64,000 nucleotides of DNA, taken from contig CM021313.1 in the NCBI GenBank assembly GCA_010645155.1, positions 2,702,660 through 2,766,659 on the forward strand. Direction: 5' to 3'. The stretch comes from Tigriopus japonicus. Taxonomy: Eukaryota; Arthropoda; Copepoda; Harpacticoida; Harpacticidae. Position numbers and translations under genes: made by a program. Of the stretch, positions 35,862 through 48,248 are shown in pieces. Every line of letters begins with the position of its first letter. Position 1 is the first letter of the stretch. The notes beneath the pieces are model-generated. The model saw nothing but the letters and a program-made list of their open reading frames with translations, had not been told where the DNA came from and made no database searches.

Positions 35862-37170
35862 TTCTGTCCATTGAGGGCACTGTCAATCGTCGAGCAAACA
35901 TTGAATTTGTGGTCTAAAAATTCAAATGGAAAAAGAGAAAGAAAAGATAGGAAAATAAGGAGCTAGACTCAATTATACGTAGTACTGGTTGAACAGACTT
36001 TCTAGGTCGGAGCGAATTTAATATGGGTGCTCGAATTTTTGAAAAATATCACGTATTTTTCTTGAAAAAACGTATATTTCTGTCCATTGAGATCACTGCC
36101 CGATGTCAAGCAGACAGTGAATTTGTGGTCCAAAAACTAAAATGGAAAACGGGAACAGAAAAGAGGTAAAATAACGAGCTAAACTCAAATATTGTATTGG
36201 TTGAAAATAACGAGCTAAACTCAAATATTGTATTGGTTGAAAATAACGAGCTAAACTCAAATATTGTATTGGTTGAAAATAACGAGCTAAACTCAAATAT
36301 TGTATTGGTTGAAAATAACGAGCTAAACTCAAATATTGTATTGGTTGAACAGACTTTCTAGGTCGGAGCGAATTTATTATGAGTGCTCGAATTTCTGTAA
36401 AATATCACGTAATTTTCTTGAATTCTGTCCATTCAGAAAACTGTCCGATGTCAAGCAGACAGTGAATTTGTGGTCCAAAAACTAAAATGGAAAACGGGAT
36501 AGGTGAAATAGCGAGCTAAACTCAAATACTGTATTGGTTGAACAGACTTCTCGCTTCATAGCGAGTTAATTATAGGAGGTCAAAATTAAAAATATAAACA
36601 TATACATTTCTTTCTTGATTTCTGTCAAATAAGATCATTGTCAGACATCGAGCAGATGTGCAAATGAATTTGTATTATCATTTTTATGTAAAATCATATC
36701 ACATGTTTTTCTTGATTTCTATCAATTGAGATGGCTCTCAAAAGTCGAGCTAACATTGAATTTGTGGTCCAAAAGTCAAAATGTAACACGGGAACAGAAA
36801 ATAAAGGTAAAATAACGAGCTAAACTCAAACATAGAATTGCTTGGACAGAACTTTCGGCTAATAGCAGGTTTATTATGGGATATCGAATTTTATGAAAAA
36901 TCAGTGAATTTGGTGGCCAAAAATTACAATGGAACATGGGAACAGAAAAGATCGGCAAAATAATGAGAAAAAATCAAATATAATATTGGTTGCTCAAGCT
37001 TCTCGGGTAAATAGCGAGTTTATTATGGGAGATCGAATTTTGGAAGAATCATATCATGTATTTTTCTTGATTTTATTCAAATGAGATCACTCTCAGACGA
37101 TGATTAGACATTGAAATTGTGGTCCAATAATTAAAATGGAACATGGACACAGAAACGATGGGCAAAATTT
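35862..37170 (+). repeat. Satellite array, left block (about 207-bp family)
   Basis: Diverged units contain recurring blocks: TTGAATTTGTGGTCCAA, AAAATGGAACA(T/C)GGGA, AATAACGAGC, TATTGGTTGAACA and ATATCACGTATTTTTCTTGA. These match the satellite to the right of the retrotransposon (55850 onward). Units here are more diverged than those near the right window edge. Confidence 0.8.
36168..36347 (+). repeat. 36-bp tandem repeat, five exact copies
   Basis: The unit starts AAAATAACGAGCTAAACTC and ends ATTGTATTGGTTG. Five identical copies start at 36168, 36204, 36240, 36276 and 36312. It is a local amplification of one part of the satellite monomer. Confidence 0.9.
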
Positions 37171-37175
37171 TGAAA

Positions 37176-37259
37176 GGAGGAGACGTGGTGTCGTGGATAG
37201 CGAAGTTTCCTGTAGTGAGAGAGGTCCCATGTTCGATTCTCCTCCCCGACCTTTCTCAG
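37176..37259 (+). pseudogene. tRNA-like head of a SINE-like insertion
   Basis: GGAGGAGACGTGGTGTCG resembles an acceptor arm plus A box, and CCATGTTCGATTCTCC a B box; the 5' GGAGGAG can pair with the 3' CTCCTCC. The tail continues across the LTR retrotransposon at 55675-55850, since the retrotransposon entered this element. Satellite sequence resumes right after, so the whole insertion is about 260 bp. Confidence 0.4.
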
Positions 37260-37487
37260 TAAAACAACTCGAGTCATAGAGTATTTGGACCTGTTTATTA
37301 ACATAGATATTAGTAATTGCAGGGTGTACATTTGATTATTTGGTTCTTACCCTCAGCCTTTGTCAGAGTAGCGTTCGATTGTATGCTTCTATATCGACAT
37401 GTGAGAGAAGAATGCAGGCTGAAAGAGTTTACACAACGCATCATTGAAATGTGCTAATTGTCATTTGGCGGTTTTTGGGTGGTATCA
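37260..37487 (-). repeat. 3' LTR of the Ty3/Gypsy element
   Basis: 228 bp, begins TGATACC and ends GTTGTTTTA on the minus strand. It is highly similar to the LTR at 55445-55669. A purine-rich GAAAACCCCCAAATTTTAGG tract, the likely polypurine tract, lies just inside it (about 37490-37511). Confidence 0.9.
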
Positions 37488-38401
37488 TTACTCCTAAAAT
37501 TTGGGGGTTTTCATTATGTGGTGTTACATCAGGTATTATTACACACGAATCGTCAAAGCTAACTCTCGGCTTGGTTTAAAGAGGTTGAATTCGGCCAAAC
37601 CCTTGACGGTCGGGTGGTAGGCAAGTACGTTTGGGTCTCTGGGAGGCAAGTGCTTAGTGTCCAGAGGTTTGGTGGGTCTTGCTATATTTCTTGATCTTGT
37701 CACGCAGAGCTATTTCGGATTTTGGGTCGGGCTTGTCGAGATAGGGAACTTGTCTTTGACGTGTTGGTCGAGATCGCAGGTACCAGGGATGGAGGCCCAA
37801 TGGGTGGGGTCGGAGTTGATATTGTTGGGATATTGTGAGATGTCTCTAACGGCGTGTTTATTCTCGGGATATTTTCTCGTCTTGGAGGAGAGCTATGTTC
37901 ATCCAACCAAAAAGGAAACCCGGGGGTGGGAGAACCTGAGGGTGTGTTTTGTGGATTGGCTGGCACCCGCACCACTTTCAGGTTGTCTTCATGGCGTAAA
38001 CATATTTTGTTGGTCGTTTGCTCACGAAGTATGAATGTTGCGTGGCCCTCTCTATTAAGGCACTCTCTATTATACAAGGCACTCTCTATTATACAAGGAG
38101 GACCCAAACTTGGGCGTGAATTTTTAACGGCGACATTTCTCACGGAGGATGACGAATTGCCCCGGTGTAATCAACGAAACGAGGGCTTGACTTTTGGTTT
38201 GGCATTGTATTTGTCTCTGGACCCCTTCCGATGACTGATGTCCCAGACGCGTGCTTGCTCGACTTGTGATTTAAGGATTCCAGGGGTCGACATAATATCG
38301 GACCTGTAATTGGAAAATATGAATGAAGCGGGCAGGATTTCGGTCACAGGATGGGGGGTAGTCCTATAGGCTCGTAGGCAACTATGCAGTGCCGCTCTCA
38401 T
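37488..38401 (-). pseudogene. Pol C-terminal end of the Ty3/Gypsy element
   Basis: Minus-strand frames continue from the integrase core: an AYRTTPHPVTEILPA segment (38401-38171), typical of the region after the core, then a Pro/Ser-rich tail (38143-37700). A 21-bp unit, AGGCACTCTCTATTATACA-containing, is tandemly duplicated at about 38058-38099. Frame changes show decay. Confidence 0.7.
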
Positions 38402-38411
38402 AGATTTTTTT

Positions 38412-39146
38412 GATTGATCACATGACTGGAATGTTTTTTTAAGACTTTCATGAATGTTTCGGATTGGCCCTTGCGTGGTGTGGTGCTATGAATGCGTGAC
38501 TAATTTGATGAGCTTGACAGAAGTGTGCAAATTCCCGCGAACGAAATGCTGTGCCATTATCCGATCTTTGGTTGTTCGGCAAGCCATATGTGGAGTAGAT
38601 CTCCTCCAACGCCTCAATTGTGTCCTTACTTGACGTGGACCTAACAAATACTGCAACTGGGTATCTTGAAAGGTCACAACGAACCACGAGCATGTATGAC
38701 CCGTCAAAGAGTGGCCCGAAATGATTGATTGAGACAGCTTCCCAGGCGTGAGAGGGCGTTGGATGGGAACGTTGCTCTACATGGGTCGCTTTTTCGGTGA
38801 CCGATTGACAAGTGAAACAACCCTCAACGTGTTTTTGTACATATTGGTCCATCCCTGGAAACCACAGCACTGTCCGGAGTCGCCTCTTCATTGAGGAAAT
38901 TCCCATGTGTGAACCACCGTTATCGAGTGACGCACACTATTTGTAGAGCTTAGTCGGCAAGAGGATGCGGTGACCTCTCAGAATATTGCCACCGTCGGAT
39001 ATTGTTTAGTCACTGAAGACTTTTTTATACTTTTGGAGGGTCTTTGTTTCCGGCAACGTTCCAATCCTAATAGCGGTCTTAAGTTGTTGAAGTTCAGGGT
39101 CGTCTTTGGTTTGTTGATCAACAACACTTGGCGTGATGTTTTGGAG
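38412..39146 (-). pseudogene. Integrase zinc-binding and core domains (Ty3/Gypsy)
   Basis: The minus strand shows HMGISSMKRRLRTVLWFPGM and EGCFTCQ of the HHCC zinc-binding domain. The core follows, with first Asp in LVVRCDLSRYPVAVFV and second in NNQRSDNGTAFRSREF. The part from 38940 to 39146 is more decayed spacer with stops and ends where hAT element X is inserted. Confidence 0.85.
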
Positions 39147-42100
39147 TACTGATGGGAACAATCAATTATCCCAAATAATCAATCAAACAAAGACAAACAG
39201 AATCCCCCCAAATAATTACAAATAACAAACAAATTCCAATCAAACAGGAAATAGAAGCTGTTGATAGAGTTAAAAAAGTAGAGTGTCTACAAGCAAGTTC
39301 ATGTGAATACATGTTATCCTTTTGGCGTTATGGGTAAAACGTTAGGTTAAGATGATAAGACTGGAATTGCCTATTATTGATTTGTATTTTTTACTTACCT
39401 TAAGCTTGCAGTATGGAGAAACACTTTTGAACCCATTTGGTTCACTCTATAAAACTACTCTATTATTCAAATGAAGAGAACTGCTAGGGTGACTCTTGTA
39501 AGTGAAACAAAATACAAGTTTGAAAAATGGAGTAACAAATTATTGCTATGACTTCTGTTACTGTTTCTATTTTTGAGTCCTAATTTCATACAAATAAATC
39601 TTGCCAAAGACATGTCTTAGTTGCTTTCATTATCACTCCTTTCGTAGGTCTATGTAACCAAATGTCCGAATATAGGTCACTAGGCCCAAAACAAGTGCCA
39701 GAGTATATGATGATTCTACCCTTGGAGGCTTTGGATGGTAAATTTGACTTCGTCTTCAATTCCCAGTGAAATGCAGCAAGTCAGAGTTTTTCTACCTTGA
39801 GAAGGGTCCACGATTTGTTAATTTTCGATTGGTCACCTCTAAGTGCCTTAGTGAAGTGAAGATTTCAAAACAAACAAGTTTAGTGCGTCAACAAGAAAAG
39901 GGAAAGTAACAACCATCAACAACTCATTTTTTTCAAAAATTAAAAAGGACGTGGTGCCTATGTTCAATTGATCCACTGGCCCTCACATCAAACCTCCACA
40001 TGTTCCCCACCACTTTGCACAGACTCGATCTCGAAATGTTGATCACGAGGACTCCACAAAGCCGACGAGACTTGAACCCATGTGGGGGGTTTAGACCAGG
40101 GGTCGGCAACCCCTTTTGGGTCAAGGCTCACGAATTATGTTTCGTATTGTCAGGGGCCCACCAAACAGGCATTGGTAACTTCAGGGGCCCACAAATTAGC
40201 GATCAAAGAGCTTTGGGCCCACGATATATATAAACTGTACTTATAATATATCCAATGAGACGATGATTCTCGCAATAAACATTATGGAAAATTATTTTTA
40301 TCGTTAAGGGGCAAAACTTTGTGATAAAGAGAATAAAAAAAAACGTTTAAAAATGTCCCCGCCTGTTAGGAGTATAATTTTTAGGACTGAATAATCCTTG
40401 TACCAGCCGCAGTTTTCTTGTGATTTGTCCAAGCCTATTGTCCATGTGCTTGAAATGTGTGCCCTCGTTTTCAAATCGAGTGATATTAATATTTTTTGTG
40501 AAAAAAAGTCATATTTTGTGCACTCCTATTTTTAATGTCTACGTCATTTTTGTTGTTTTGTGTCAATCTTTTGCCGTTTTATTACCCTCTTCTTCTATTT
40601 TTTCAGTTTTTTGTTTGAGCTTGTTTTATTTTACTATGCACCAAGTTAATGTAAAATTAGTTCATGATGTAAATTAATGAGCGTCTAATAAATCCTCAGA
40701 ATTAACCAAAGTTAGGGACAATCTATTTTTTGATTATTGATTGCACACGATACTTCACACTAAGGCTCTACAAAACATTATGATGTCAATGTTTTCTTCC
40801 CGTGGAATGTGAATATGTCTAAAAGCCATTCATTGTTCATGGAAGATTTTATTTCCTTCTAGAGTTCATATTGGTACATATTGTAAAGAATCTCATGTAA
40901 CTTACATGAGATTCTTCACATGATTGAACTTTATGTTGCAAAAGTGCACCCATTCTGGTTTGAATGCGGCCATTCAGGCAATTACCCATAAGACACGGGG
41001 ATGAGAGGCCTAGGATTAGACTAATGAGCCCAAAAATCACTTGGTCGCGCGTTAAACAATTGTCCTTAGAACAAGCATAAACTTCTTTTAAGCCTTTTAT
41101 TTTGATCACCGTGATTGAGGTACGATATTGTTGGTAAGGCTTGAAACTTGATATTAGGACACATTATTTCAGGGCTGATAAGCTTAGAATGTAGAATTTC
41201 TCCCACTTTTGAGTGTCCTTTTGGTGTCGAAGAGATTGTTCAAGGAATGCGCAATGTTCCATGGCAGGATCTATCACTTGAGCTGAAAAAATATCAAGAT
41301 TGGGAATTAAGCAAAGAAACTTATGATTCAGAATACACGAAAGATTGTTAGAAAAGGCTTTGATTGGAATCCAATTTTATTTTCCCCTGACGGCTTCATT
41401 TTTCAGCCAGAGAACGTTGGACTGGGAAATTCCATTCTCGTTGCTTAAAACTATACGTACAGGTGTCCTTTTTTGTCTTGGGCAACATTCAAGTCATACA
41501 AAGTCATTGATGGAGTTGGGCACGAAGCCGGATGAAGGTGCGCTTACGATACGATATTCCAAAGGGATGTCAGGCCAAGGACAATAAGGGTGTTGGCAAG
41601 TCCTTGACCGGGAATGACAACAGGTGTCCAGATATCGCCTCCGGAAAGGTTAAGTTGCCAATATAGTTGGACCCTAACCTTGCATGCCAACTCGGTGGTG
41701 AAGGGCTCAGTTTCGCGCATGACATGCGTCCAAGCATAATTGGCCTATTGGGGCATGCTGAGGTATTATCGTTTGAAGAATTTGGTGTAGGTGGCATCGG
41801 CCAATTTGAAGGCGGAATTGGGAAGCCCGAGGTGCAGGCCCTAGAGGAAGATGGGAGTGATGACAGCCCGGGCGAGTTGATGGACTATTGGAAGAGTGAG
41901 GTTCTTGATGGGCAATTTATTTCCCCAACAAAAATCCATCTTTATTCTGATGCAGTTTTCAAGTTGTAGAGTTGATTCGTGTTGGTGGTATTGTCCTTCA
42001 TCTTGTTTTCTTGGTAAGATTGTTATTGCTGGGAAAAAGCACGCACGGACAAACCTAATATTTTTCTCCTAATTTGACGCTGCTCCTCCTTTTCCGGTGA

Positions 42101-42642
42101 GTGAATGTGCAAAACAACTGAGCTCAAAGTGCCGCCCACAACACTTGAAAGCCATTCCCATGGGAAAAGAACTTGTTTTCACAAATGTTCCTCTTTAGTC
42201 ATATCATATTGCTCATTCATTAAAGTGAGTGAGTTTTTTAAAATAAATCAAGCCACGACATCAATCAAGGCCATTGAAGAATGAATTGCAAAAAATGCTC
42301 AGAGATAGTTTTTGGTCACCATGACCGACAGGTATTCAAGAGTGAAATTTCAAAATGGGCCATCACTAGTTATTTTGCCCGTAGCTCCCTCTTAATACAA
42401 AGCTATGAGTTCCCCAAAAAATATATTCCTTATCTTATGAACTAATTGGATATAACTACCTGTCACTATCCTTAAAATTAATTCTAGTAGATGCAGTTAT
42501 ACTTCATCTTAATTGTTGTGACATTTTGGCAACACTAAACTTATTTGAAAATGAGGCAAACAATGCCAATCAAACAAAGATTCTAAAATCCCAAACAAAT
42601 TGCCAAACAAACAACCAAACAGCTTATTTGATCACATCAGTA
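39147..42642 (+). mobile_element. hAT element X (3.5 kb), inverted partner of Y
   Basis: It starts TACTGATGGGAACAATC and ends TTTGATCACATCAGTA (complement TACTGATGTGATCAAA). Flanking 8-mers differ: TTTTGGAG on the left (39139-39146), GTTTACAT on the right (42643-42650). They are the complements of those beside copy Y, which shows exchange between X and Y. No hAT transposase is recognised; conserved open frames of unknown type lie at 41145-41970. A hAT-like CAGGGGTCGGCAACCC string at 40097 may mark a further insertion. Confidence 0.88.
41100..41970. other. Unassigned open frames inside hAT element X (also in Y)
   Basis: The plus frame 41667-41969 (starting MDPNLACQLGGEG) and overlapping minus frames both stay open for about 100 and 75 codons, and the same segment recurs in Y at 45763-46500. 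The minus reading is broken by a few stops. No known domain is recognised. It may be a decayed or captured coding segment. Confidence 0.35.
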
Positions 42643-42650
42643 GTTTACAT

Positions 42651-44983
42651 ACAAGTTCATGAAATCGGTCTCCTCGATTCGTGTTTTAATTTCCCCTAAA
42701 ACCAGGGTGGCCAAATCAAGCACTCTTATTTTCTCTTAAATATGTACCGATAGTTAAACCCTAAATGCGATTTAATTATATTATGCTCTGTCGCTATTTG
42801 AACACTATAGTTTAGAATGGTAGGTTTCTAAAATGTTAAAATATCTTAAATGCATGTTTTTCAAAATTTAAATACTAATGCCTAAGTTCTGTTTTTTTCA
42901 AATCCAATTACAACACAGTCTTACAAAATTCATTTGAAGTAAAAAATACGTGTTATTTTCAAGTCAAGTTTGCTTACTCAAATATAAAATGAAATTAAAC
43001 ACTGACTTTCTTAACTTTTACAATTGCAATATGTTTGATGTATGAACTACAACTTAACATTACGTTTCATCAAAGTCTGATTTGAAGATCCATGCTTGCT
43101 ATGAACTGAATTAGTTTAAAATGAATTACTATAAAACCAAATAAACAAGATTTGAAATCTAATCCCAAAAAAGTCATTATCGTTTTCTTTTTAATATTTA
43201 ATGAGTATTAATAATACTTTCCAAAAAAATTCAACAATAACTTCCTGGGGCATAATTCATTTATTAATTCGTTTAATTAATTACGCTATCAATTAACAAA
43301 CCATGTGAAAACATCAAGCATTCTAGAAAGTGGGGATAATCTTATTCTGATATCCCTTTTCAACACTATCTAATATTTTAGTGACTTTGGACAATCTGAA
43401 ATATGATAAAGTATATCATAGGAGCTTTTCTTTATTTCACATAAACTTTCGTCATAACTTCAAAAAAGTTCTTATTTCATCCTGAATTATTATCACTATA
43501 TGGCACATCAAAGCAATGACGGATTTTTAACCGAGTAATATCTTATGAAAAGACGTGTTTTCAAATAAAATGTGTATTTCTAGTTATTTTAGCATCAACA
43601 ATGATGTTTATATTTAGTTTTGAGGTAAAGGTTGTTACTCACGGTGTTTAAAGTTTCTGGTTATGGGTTTGCTCAAATGCCAAGACTTCAAATGGCGTCT
43701 TCCGATATCAGGGTATCATAAAGAAAATATTTTGTGAAGTTGTACATCCTTCATAAGCTCAGATAATTATATCAAATCACTTAAAACCACTAAAACAAAC
43801 AATTATTCCAAAACCTTGTTAATAGATATTCAAAGGGTCCTTAGTTATGAATTGATAAAAAATTGTATCAATATCTGTTTAGCAGATGTTTAACAATAAT
43901 TAATTTTAACTTTCAAATTGCACCAAAAAACACCCAAAATGCTCCAATGGTGTGTTAAAGTAATTGCCAAGGCATAATATATACTGTTTCGGCATCACAA
44001 AGATAAATAAACATTTTCTGAGTTATCCAAATTTTGTCTTTATCGAAAAATAAGTATATGATATCTTTCAAAACTAACTTAAAATTTTTGGATACTTTTT
44101 TCTTTATTTTTTTGAACAATTATTGCCAAAAACAATTTAAAGATTTTGTTAAATTTCAACCAATAACTTTTGTTTCAAATTTTGCAACTTTTGACAAGAA
44201 TTTCGTTTCACAAATAAATATTTTAACAAATTGACACAGATCTTCTGCAAATTTTAATGTCATGTAACACTATCAAATACTGAAATATTTATGAAAAAAG
44301 AATTCAAAAATGTGCAAAATAGTTAGTTTTAAGTTATAATAAATGTTATTATCATAATTTATACAGAAAATAGTAGAGAAATGAAAAAAATTCTCTTTGT
44401 TTTGTAATGTTAAGAATGTGTTTGACAATTACTTTAACACATAAATGGAGCATTCCGTGGTATAATTTGATAAAATTTGAAGGTTTAAAGTATTGACAGC
44501 TTCTTATCTGCACCATATATGTTCTTGAAATTTTGCTTCAATTCATGACTAAGGACCTTTTCAATATCTATTACTAAGATTTTGGAATATCTATTTGTTT
44601 TAGTGGTATGAAGGGATTTAATATAGTTGTTTGAGCTGATAAAAAATGTACACCTTCACAAAATATTTTCCTTATGATACTCTGATATCGGAAAACGCCA
44701 TTAGAAGTCTTGGCATTTGAGCAAACACTTTTTAGTACATAGGTAGCCATCGTGTACTCCTAAGTATTTGTGTAAACTTTAATTACATTTTATTCTTTAA
44801 ATCTCATTCTACAAATCCAAATTTGTAGTTGAACATCAGTCTATGCGTAATTTTGTCCATTTTCTGCCATTTTCTGCCATTTTCTGCCATATTCTGCCAC
44901 TTTCTGCCATTTTCTGCCATTTTCTGCCACCAAGTGGCAGAAAATGGCAGAAATTCAGTAAAAGCCAAAATTTGCCATCCCTG
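42651..44983 (-). mobile_element. hAT element Z, major part (inverted)
   Basis: Its end here, GCCATCCCTG (44974-44983), is the complement of CAGGGATGGC. The other end, GCCATCACTG, is at 51317-51326. The TSD is ACGCCAGA (TCTGGCGT at 44984-44991; ACGCCAGA at 51327-51334). Tandem TTTTCTGCCA units fill 44855-44960 as subterminal repeats. Inside, 43650-43990 and 44400-44740 form a large imperfect palindrome. No transposase is visible. Confidence 0.85.
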
Positions 44984-45064
44984 TCTGGCGTGCGGGAAAG
45001 GCCAACCCAGCCGACTTTTTTAGAAGCTAATTTACGCTACCCTGAATGGTGATGTGCTCCAAAA
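44984..45064 (+). pseudogene. Stranded retrotransposon piece after RNase H (inverted)
   Basis: Read on the plus strand it encodes WRAGKANPADFF, the usual (Y/W)RxGKxNPADxLSR motif that follows RNase H in Gypsy Pol. The rest of the retrotransposon reads on the minus strand, so this piece is inverted. It ends at CTCCAAAA, the 8-mer beside Y. Confidence 0.85.
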
Positions 45065-48000
45065 TACTGATGTGATCAAATAAGCTGTTTGGTTGTTTGT
45101 TTGGCAATTTGTTTGGGATTTTAGAATCTTTGTTTGATTGGCATTGTTTGCCTCATTTTCAAATAAGTTTAGTGTTGCCAAAATGTCACAACAATTAAGA
45201 TGAAGTATAACTGCATCTACTAGAATTAATTTTAAGGATAGTGACAGGTAGTTATATCCAATTAGTTCATAAGATAAGGAATATATTTTTTGGGGAACTC
45301 ATAGCTTTGTATTAAGAGGGAGCTACGGGCAAAATAACTAGTGATGGCCCATTTTGAAATTTCACTCTTGAATACCTGTCGGTCATGGTGACCAAAAACT
45401 ATCTCTGAGCATTTTTTGCAATTCATTCTTCAATGGCCTTGATTGATGTCGTGGCTTGATTTATTTTAAAAAACTCACTCACTTTAATGAATGAGCAATA
45501 TGATATGACTAAAGAGGAACATTTGTGAAAACAAGTTCTTTTCCCATGGGAATGGCTTTCAAGTGTTGTGGGCGGCACTTTGAGCTCAGTTGTTTTGCAC
45601 ATTCACTCACCGGAAAAGGAGGAGCAGCGTCAAATTAGGAGAAAAATATTAGGTTTGTCCGTGCGTGCTTTTTCCCAGCAATAACAATCTTACCAAGAAA
45701 ACAAGATGAAGGACAACACCACCAACACGAATCAACTCTACAACTTGAAAACTGCATCAGATTAAAGATGGATTTTTGTTGGGGAAATAAATTGCCCATC
45801 AAGAACCTCACTCTTCCAATAGTCCATCAACTCGCCCGGGCTATCATCACTCCCATCTTCCTCTAGGGCCTGCACCTCGGGCTTCCCAATTCCGCCTTCA
45901 AATTGGCCGATGCCACCTACACCAAATTCTTCAAACGATAATACCTCAGCGTACCCCAATAGGCCAATTATGCTTGGACGCATGTCATGCGCGAAACTGA
46001 GCCCTTCACCACCGAGTTGGCATGCAAGGTTAGGGTCCAACTATATTGGCAACTTAACCTTTCCGGAGGCGATATCTGGACACCTGTTGTCATTCCCGGT
46101 CAAGGACTTGCCAACACCCTTATTGTCCTTGGCCTGACATCCCTTTGGAATATCGTTGGTCGCGCACCTTCATCCGGCTTCGTGCCCAACTCCATCAATG
46201 ACTTTGTATGACTTGAATGTTGCCCAAGACAAAAAAGGACACCTGTACGTATAGTTTTAAGCAACGAGAATGGAATTTCCCTGTCCAACGTTCTCTGGCT
46301 GAAAAATGAAGTTTCAAGCCGTCAAGGGAAAATAAAATTGGATTCCAATCAAAGCTTTTCTAACCATCTTTCGTGTATTCTGAATCTTAAGTTTCTTTGC
46401 TTAGTTCCCAATCTTGATATTTTTTCAGCTCAAGTGATAGATCCTGCCATGGAACATTGCGCATTCCTTGAACAATCTCTTCGACACCAAAAGGATACTC
46501 GAAAGTGGGAGAAATNNNNNNNNNNNNNNNNNNNNNNNNNNNNNNNNNNNNNNNNNNNNNNNNNNNNNNNNNNNNNNNNNNNNNNNNNNNNNNNNNNNNN
46601 NNNNNNNNNNNNNNNNNNNNNNNNNNNNNNNNNNNNNNNNNNNNNNNNNNNNNNNNNNNNNNNNNNNNNNNNNNNNNNNNNNNNNNNNNNNNNNNNNNNN
46701 NNNNNNNNNNNNNNNNNNNNNNNNNNNNNNNNNNNNNNNNNNNNNNNNNNNNNNNNNNNNNNNNNNNNNNNNNNNNNNNNNNNNNNNNNNNNNNNNNNNN
46801 NNNNNNNNNNNNNNNNNNNNNNNNNNNNNNNNNNNNNNNNNNNNNNNNNNNNNNNNNNNNNNNNNNNNNNNNNNNNNNNNNNNNNNNNNNNNNNNNNNNN
46901 NNNNNNNNNNNNNNNNNNNNNNNNNNNNNNNNNNNNNNNNNNNNNNNNNNNNNNNNNNNNNNNNNNNNNNNNNNNNNNNNNNNNNNNNNNNNNNNNNNNN
47001 NNNNNNNNNNNNNNNNNNNNNNNNNNNNNNNNNNNNNNNNNNNNNNNNNNNNNNNNNNNNNNNNNNNNNNNNNNNNNNNNNNNNNNNNNNNNNNNNNNNN
47101 NNNNNNNNNNNNNNNNNNNNNNNNNNNNNNNNNNNNNNNNNNNNNNNNNNNNNNNNNNNNNNNNNNNNNNNNNNNNNNNNNNNNNNNNNNNNNNNNNNNN
47201 NNNNNNNNNNNNNNNNNNNNNNNNNNNNNNNNNNNNNNNNNNNNNNNNNNNNNNNNNNNNNNNNNNNNNNNNNNNNNNNNNNNNNNNNNNNNNNNNNNNN
47301 NNNNNNNNNNNNNNNNNNNNNNNNNNNNNNNNNNNNNNNNNNNNNNNNNNNNNNNNNNNNNNNNNNNNNNNNNNNNNNNNNNNNNNNNNNNNNNNNNNNN
47401 GTGAGGGCCAGTGGATCAATTGAACATAGGCACCACGTCCTTTTTAATTTTTGAAAAAAATGAGTTGTTGATGGTTGTTACTTTCCCTTTTCTTGTTGAC
47501 GCACTAAACTTGTTTGTTTTGAAATCTTTACTTCACTAAGGCACTTAGAGGTGACCAATCGAAAATTAACAAATCGTGGACCCTTCTCAAGGTAGAAAAA
47601 CTCTGACTTGCTGCATTTCACTGGGAATTGAAGACGAAGTCAAATTTACCATCCAAAGCCTCCAAGGGTAGAATCATCATATACTCTGGCACTTGTTTTG
47701 GGCCTAGTGACCTATATTCGGACATTTGGTTACATAGACCTACGAAAGGAGTGATAATGAAAGCAACTAAGACATGTCTTTGGCAAGATTTATTTGTATG
47801 AAATTAGGACTCAAAAATAGAAACAGTAACAGAAGTCATAGCAATAATTTGTTACTTCATTTTTCAAACTTGTATTTTGTTTCACTTACAAGAGTCACCC
47901 TAGCAGTTCTCTTCATTTGAATAATAGAGTAGTTTTATAGAGTGAACCAAATGGGTTCAAAAGTGTTTCTCCATACTGCAAGCTTAAGGTAAGTAAAAAA

Positions 48001-48240
48001 TACAAATCAATAATAGGCAATTCCAGTCTTATCATCTTAACCTAACGTTTTACCCATAACGCCAAAAGGATAACATGTATTCACATGAACTTGCTTGTAG
48101 ACACTCTACTTTTTTAACTCTATCAACAGCTTCTATTTCCTGTTTGATTGGAATTTGTTTGTTATTTGTAATTATTTGGGGGGATTCTGTTTGTCTTTGT
48201 TTGATTGATTATTTGGGATAATTGATTGTTCCCATCAGTA
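45065..48240 (-). mobile_element. hAT element Y, inverted copy of X, contains an N gap
   Basis: A near-identical reverse complement of X, with the same TACTGATG termini. The flanking 8-mers are CTCCAAAA (45057-45064) and ATGTAAAC (48241-48248). The gap at 46516-47400 corresponds to 39987-41195 of X. Small differences from X occur, for example near 41530 of X. Confidence 0.88.
46516..47400. other. Assembly gap (885 N)
   Basis: An unresolved run of N inside hAT copy Y. By alignment with X the missing sequence should be about 1209 bp unless Y has a deletion. Confidence 0.99.
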
Positions 48241-48248
48241 ATGTAAAC

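Larger units (their letters stand above)
42643..45064. other. Segment inverted relative to its ancestral orientation
   Basis: The segment between X and Y. It holds the larger part of hAT element Z (42651-44983, reversed), an 81-bp retrotransposon piece (44984-45064, reversed) and the 6-bp left terminus of element V. Both junction pairs fit perfectly only if this segment is turned around: TSDs of X, Y and Z all match after inversion. Confidence 0.85.

Noticed and set aside
36093..36332. Open frame with repeated SLARYFQPIQYL units
   Set aside because: It is a translation of the 36-bp tandem repeat; 36 is a multiple of 3, so the frame stays open by chance.
46338..47454. Long open frames of about 300-360 codons on both strands
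   Set aside because: They span the run of N and are open only because N cannot form stop codons.
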